This document shows positions 60,762 to 64,000 of a stretch of 64,000 nt of DNA, one piece after another. The position numbers and the translations under genes are program-made. The stretch lies in assembly GCF_001425305.1 (NCBI RefSeq), contig NZ_LMEE01000002.1:189284-253283 (forward strand). The letters run 5' to 3'. This stretch comes from Phenylobacterium sp. Root1290 (GTDB lineage: Bacteria > Pseudomonadota > Alphaproteobacteria > Caulobacterales > Caulobacteraceae). The notes under the pieces are model-generated. The model ran no database searches and was not told the origin of the DNA. It was given only the letters and a program-made list of their open reading frames with translations. Position 1 is the first letter of the stretch, and each line of letters begins with the position of its first letter.

Positions 60762-62191
60762 GTCGCGGTCCTCGCGATGGCGGCCAGGTTCTGGGCGTGA
60801 CGCTCGCGCGTGATCGGGTAGATCAGCACGCACATCAGCGCGCAGATATAGAGACCGACCAGGATCGGCACCTCGTAGATCGCCAGCTTGTTCAAGGTCT
60901 CCTGCGGCACCTGGCCGGGCTTGGCCCCGACCGGGAAGCCGGCCAGATCGATGATCGCCGTGGCGATGATCACGCCCGCGCCGGAGACGCATTGCAGCGC
61001 GAAGCTGTTGGCCGCGAAGTAGAGCCCGGGCGTCTTGCGGCCGGTCCGCGCCTGGGCGTCCTCGACCACGTCGGCCATCATCGCCGCCGACAGGATCGAG
61101 CCGACGATCGTGAAGACGGTGTTCAGGAAGCTGGCCAGGATCAGCACCGTCAGCAGCGACGTCGAGCCGTTCGCCGGCAGCAGATCGACGACCCGCAACA
61201 TGTAGAGCGACGGGTTCACGGTCATCGACAGGACCAGCATCGCCGCTGCGCCCCACTTCTTGCCGATCCACTTCGAGAGTCGCCCGGCCAGGAAGACGCC
61301 CACGGCCACCGAGGCGAAGTTGCCGGCGATGATGATCGAGATCTGGTCGTTGGTGAGGCCCCAGAAGAACAGCCGGAAATAGACCAGCATCGAGCTGGCC
61401 ACCCCGCCGGCCATCGCCCCGAACACCGTGGCCCCGACCATGATCAGGTACGGCCGGTGCGAAACGGCGTTGAAGATCTCGCGCAGGGTCTGGAACAGGT
61501 TCAGGCCTCGCGACGGCGGCGTCGGCGTGAAGGTCTTGATGTGCTTGTGCGTCGCCAGAGACGAACCGAGCATCGCCACGATCATGATCAGCGCGCCGAC
61601 CAGGCCGTAGGTCGCATAGCCCTGCGGATTGAGGGTGCCGACCTCGTACTCCGCCGTCGGACGCAGGAAGATGCTGAACGAGGCGATGGACAGCAGCAGA
61701 CCCGCGATCCAGCCGAAGAACTGGCGATAGCTGAGCAGACTTGTCCGCTCGTCGTAGTCCTCGGCCAGTTCGACGACCAGCGAGTGGCTGGGGATCTCGA
61801 ACAGCGAGATCGAGAACCGCACGGCGATCGACAGGCAGACCAGGTAGAGGAACAACTGCCCATGGGTCAGCGCCGCCGGCGGGTTCCACAGCAGGTAGAA
61901 GCCCAGCGCCGTCGGAATGATCGAGGCGTACATGAACGGGTGGCGCCGGCCCCAGCGCGAACGCCAGTTGTCCGACACGTGGCCGATCAACGGATCCATG
62001 ACGGCGTCGACGACCAGCGAGATCATCACCGCCAGTCCGACGGTGCTGGCCGGCAGACCCAGGGCCTGATTGTAGAACAGGATCAGCAGCGTGCCGAAGC
62101 CATTGTCCTTCACCCCGAAGGCGATAGATCCGGCCCCATAGCCGATCTTGTCGAGGACGCTCTTTCGCGGCGCCGGCGGATGCCCGTCCAT
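60758..62191 (-). CDS. GPH-family (glycoside-pentoside-hexuronide) cation symporter
   Basis: This 477-residue protein has about twelve membrane spans and starts at the ATG at 62191 (GGGGAGGGG upstream). The opening SVLDKIGYGAGSIAFGVKDN and the block DAVMDPLIGHVSDNWRSRWG are the GPH hallmarks, as is RRHPFMYASIIPTALGFYLL. Later segments include IVGSILSAAMMADVVEDAQA and ARTGRKTPGLYFAANSFALQ. Members import sugars or glycosides with protons or sodium. The stop overlaps the cytochrome gene. The precise sugar cannot be read from sequence. Confidence 0.92.
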   Translation of the reverse strand: MDGHPPAPRKSVLDKIGYGAGSIAFGVKDNGFGTLLILFYNQALGLPASTVGLAVMISLVVDAVMDPLIGHVSDNWRSRWGRRHPFMYASIIPTALGFYLLWNPPAALTHGQLFLYLVCLSIAVRFSISLFEIPSHSLVVELAEDYDERTSLLSYRQFFGWIAGLLLSIASFSIFLRPTAEYEVGTLNPQGYATYGLVGALIMIVAMLGSSLATHKHIKTFTPTPPSRGLNLFQTLREIFNAVSHRPYLIMVGATVFGAMAGGVASSMLVYFRLFFWGLTNDQISIIIAGNFASVAVGVFLAGRLSKWIGKKWGAAAMLVLSMTVNPSLYMLRVVDLLPANGSTSLLTVLILASFLNTVFTIVGSILSAAMMADVVEDAQARTGRKTPGLYFAANSFALQCVSGAGVIIATAIIDLAGFPVGAKPGQVPQETLNKLAIYEVPILVGLYICALMCVLIYPITRERHAQNLAAIARTAT

Positions 62192-62270
62192 GATCCCCTC
62201 CCCTGCCCGGCGCGACGCCGGACTGTTGGCGCGCCACATCCGCAGCGCGCCGTTTTTTGTCCGTCGGTCG

Positions 62271-63554
62271 CTAGAGGTCGCCGAAGCCCTTGCCCTCGGC
62301 GGCGAGACGCTCGAGCAACGGCGCCGGCTTCATCGCCGGCCCGACCTGAGCCTCGAAGCGCTTCAGGGTCTCGACCACTACGGGCAACCCCACCTGATCG
62401 GCGTAGAACATCGGGCCGCCCTTGTCGGTCGGCCAGCGGAAGCCGTGCACCCAGACCACGTCGATGTCCGAAGCGCGGATCGCCTTGCCCTCTTCCAGGA
62501 TGCGCGCGCCCTCGTTGATCATCGGATAGACCAGCCGCGCCAGGATCTCGGCGTCGTCGATCTTGCGCTGGGGCAGGCCCTTGCGGACCGCGAAGTCGGC
62601 GATGATCTTCTCGACCGTCGGCGACGGCAGCGGATTGCGCTCGGCGTCGTAGTCGTAATAGCCCGCGCCGGTCTTCTGGCCGCGGCGGTCCATCTCGCAG
62701 AGCACGTCGCGCAGGGTCTCGCCCTTGGACTTGGCCGCGTTCCAGCCGATGTCCAGGCCCGACAGGTCGCTCATCGCGAACGGTCCCATGCGGAAGCCGA
62801 ACTCGCGCAGCACGCGGTCGACGTCCCAGGGCATGGCGCCTTCCAGGATCAGCAGGTTGGCCTGGTCCTGGCGCGGGAACAGCATGCGGTTGCCGACGAA
62901 GCCCGGTCCGACGCCCACCACCGCGCCGATCTTGCCGATCTTGCGGGAGACCTCCATGGCCGTGGCGACCACGTCCTTAGCGGTCTTCTCGCCGCGCACG
63001 ACCTCGCACAGCAGCATCACATTGGCGGGCGAGAAGAAGTGCATGCCGACCACGTCCTGCGGCCGCGAGGTGGCCGAGGCGATCTCGTCGACGTCCAGGT
63101 ACGACGTGTTGGTCGCCAGGATGGCCCCCGGCTTGGTGATGCGGTCGAGCTCGGCGAAGATCTGCTTCTTCAGCCCCATGTCCTCGTAGACCGCCTCGAT
63201 CACCAGGTCGCAGTCGGCCAGGGCGTCCAGCGACAGCGCGCCGGTCAGCCGGCCGATACGGGCCTCGGCCTCCTCCATCGAGAAGCGGCCGCGCTTGGCC
63301 GAGTTCTCGTAGTTGCGCCGCACGACGGCCAGACCGCGCTCGAGCGCCTCGGCCTTGGTCTCGACGATGGTCACCTCGAAGCCGACATTGGCGAAGTTCA
63401 TCGCGATGCCGCCGCCCATGGTGCCGGCCCCGATGATCCCGACCCTGGCCACCGGCCGCGTCGGGGTGTCGGTCGGGATGTCCGGGATCACCCAGCAGTC
63501 CTGCTCGGCTGTGGCGAGATAGGTTTCGGCGTCCAGGGCCGTCGCTGCAGTCAT
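62271..63554 (-). CDS. 3-hydroxyacyl-CoA dehydrogenase, stand-alone (no hydratase domain)
   Basis: This 427-residue enzyme oxidises 3-hydroxyacyl-CoA with NAD in beta-oxidation. The Rossmann motif [20 protein letters not shown] begins only at about residue 36, after a short linker ([17 protein letters not shown]). That linker resembles the piece joining hydratase and dehydrogenase in the longer FadB/FadJ-type enzymes. Catalytic blocks include [14 protein letters not shown] and [11 protein letters not shown]. Two C-terminal domains include [20 protein letters not shown] and [20 protein letters not shown]. The usual upstream enoyl-CoA hydratase domain is absent and no hydratase gene is adjacent within the window. 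The SDR gene lies upstream. Confidence 0.93.
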   Translation of the reverse strand: MTAATALDAETYLATAEQDCWVIPDIPTDTPTRPVARVGIIGAGTMGGGIAMNFANVGFEVTIVETKAEALERGLAVVRRNYENSAKRGRFSMEEAEARIGRLTGALSLDALADCDLVIEAVYEDMGLKKQIFAELDRITKPGAILATNTSYLDVDEIASATSRPQDVVGMHFFSPANVMLLCEVVRGEKTAKDVVATAMEVSRKIGKIGAVVGVGPGFVGNRMLFPRQDQANLLILEGAMPWDVDRVLREFGFRMGPFAMSDLSGLDIGWNAAKSKGETLRDVLCEMDRRGQKTGAGYYDYDAERNPLPSPTVEKIIADFAVRKGLPQRKIDDAEILARLVYPMINEGARILEEGKAIRASDIDVVWVHGFRWPTDKGGPMFYADQVGLPVVVETLKRFEAQVGPAMKPAPLLERLAAEGKGFGDL

Positions 63555-63576
63555 GACTTTGGTCTCACTCGATAGA

Positions 63577-64000
63577 TCACTGGGCGGGAGGCTTGGGACG
63601 CAGGTCCGGGCCCCAGGTGACGACCGGCGGATTTTCGCCGGCCAGGGCGACGTCGGTCTGGCCGCGCACGTAGTCGCGCCAGTTGTCGCCGTTGAAGACG
63701 TAGAAACGGCCCTCGATCAGGGCCTCCAGCGTCGCCTGGGCGATGTCGCTGGGCTGGACGCCGCGCCCCTGGAAGACTTCCGAGCCCTTCACGTGGGCCG
63801 GATCGTTCCACTCGCGGTCGCTCCAGGGCTGGTCGCCCCCTGGCCGGTTGCGGTTGGACTTGTGGATCTGGGTGTCCACCATCCCCGGGCAGACGACCGA
63901 GACGCCGATCTCAGTGTTCCAGGCCGCCAGTTCGGAATGCAGCGACTGGCTGATCGACAGCGCCGCGGCCTTCGACGAGCAGTAGGGCGAATGCTCGCCG
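63577..64000 (-). CDS. Short-chain dehydrogenase/reductase, C-terminal part (5' end outside window)
   Basis: On the minus strand the frame enters from the window edge as GEHSPYCSSKAAALSISQSL, the catalytic Y-x-x-x-K region of an SDR. It continues EIGVSVVCPGMVDTQIHKSN with the P-G motif after the last strand. The remaining 140 or so residues end PPVVTWGPDLRPKPPAQ. The tail with IEGRFYVFNGDNWRDYVRGQ is typical of larger SDRs acting on acyl or steroid-like substrates. It lies 23 bases before the dehydrogenase gene on the same strand. The N-terminal cofactor motif is outside the window. Confidence 0.9.
   Translation of the reverse strand, partial: GEHSPYCSSKAAALSISQSLHSELAAWNTEIGVSVVCPGMVDTQIHKSNRNRPGGDQPWSDREWNDPAHVKGSEVFQGRGVQPSDIAQATLEALIEGRFYVFNGDNWRDYVRGQTDVALAGENPPVVTWGPDLRPKPPAQ

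Overview
The window reads as chromosomal DNA of a high-GC alphaproteobacterium of the Caulobacter/Phenylobacterium type. The best evidence is the gene order fliK-flgD-flgE-sciP (sciP encodes the Caulobacterales inhibitor of CtrA). Supporting signs are a sigma-54-type flagellar promoter, GANTC (CcrM-type) sites before sciP, two TonB-dependent receptors, and a long-chain polyprenyl diphosphate synthase of the ubiquinone type. I saw no rRNA, tRNA, insertion sequence, prophage or CRISPR array. Most of the window looks vertically inherited and densely packed; the accessory-looking part is roughly 24.5-39.5 kb, with smaller patches at 48.5-55 kb and 56-60 kb.

Region by region. 1-4.9 kb: the 3' part of uvrB, a tandem pair of small helical proteins of unknown function, a small acetyltransferase, a thiolase and the tRNA thiolase mnmA. 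4.9-12.6 kb: a flagellar block with flgL and flgK on the minus strand and, divergently, fliK-like, flgD, flgE and sciP behind a -24/-12 promoter. 12.6-24.5 kb: housekeeping genes (a RusA-like nuclease, fumC, polyprenyl synthase, a tRNA-type methyltransferase, thioesterase, VOC protein, otsA, M23 peptidase, ilvC, thyA, folA) and small secreted or hypothetical proteins. 24.5-30.2 kb: an SMP-30 lactonase, an old-yellow-enzyme oxidoreductase divergent from a CYP153-type P450, a porin and an IclR regulator. 30.2-39.5 kb: a probable catabolic locus with a TonB receptor, a second IclR regulator, a PrpD-family protein, two type-B carboxylesterases (one Tat-exported) and a small alpha/beta hydrolase.

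39.5-42.3 kb: metE behind a 20-bp palindrome and a full cobalamin riboswitch. 42.3-48.3 kb: a PhyH-type dioxygenase, an SDR, an MFS transporter, a methyltransferase and an AbgT-family transporter. 48.5-55.2 kb: a signalling operon with a CHASE3-GAF hybrid kinase carrying three receivers, CheR, a receiver-less CheB, a receiver-kinase and a hemerythrin-like protein, with no chemoreceptor, CheA or CheW. 55.3-60.2 kb: a tandem-ACT protein, then a TonB receptor coupled to an exported M20 amidohydrolase and facing a TetR gene. 60.4-64 kb: a GPH-family sugar transporter overlapping a c-type cytochrome gene, a stand-alone 3-hydroxyacyl-CoA dehydrogenase and the 3' end of an SDR gene.

The main novel reading is the 30-39.5 kb locus. 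Two IclR regulators with nearly identical recognition helices sit next to two pairs of the same 17-bp operator (GTTCC-N7-GGAAC type). One pair lies before the TonB receptor and one before the second regulator and the esterase operon. This suggests one shared regulon for uptake and hydrolysis of an ester-containing substrate that I cannot identify from sequence. A second observation is that five convergent gene pairs end on an interlocked CTAG or TTAG stop tetranucleotide, leaving no room for a terminator.
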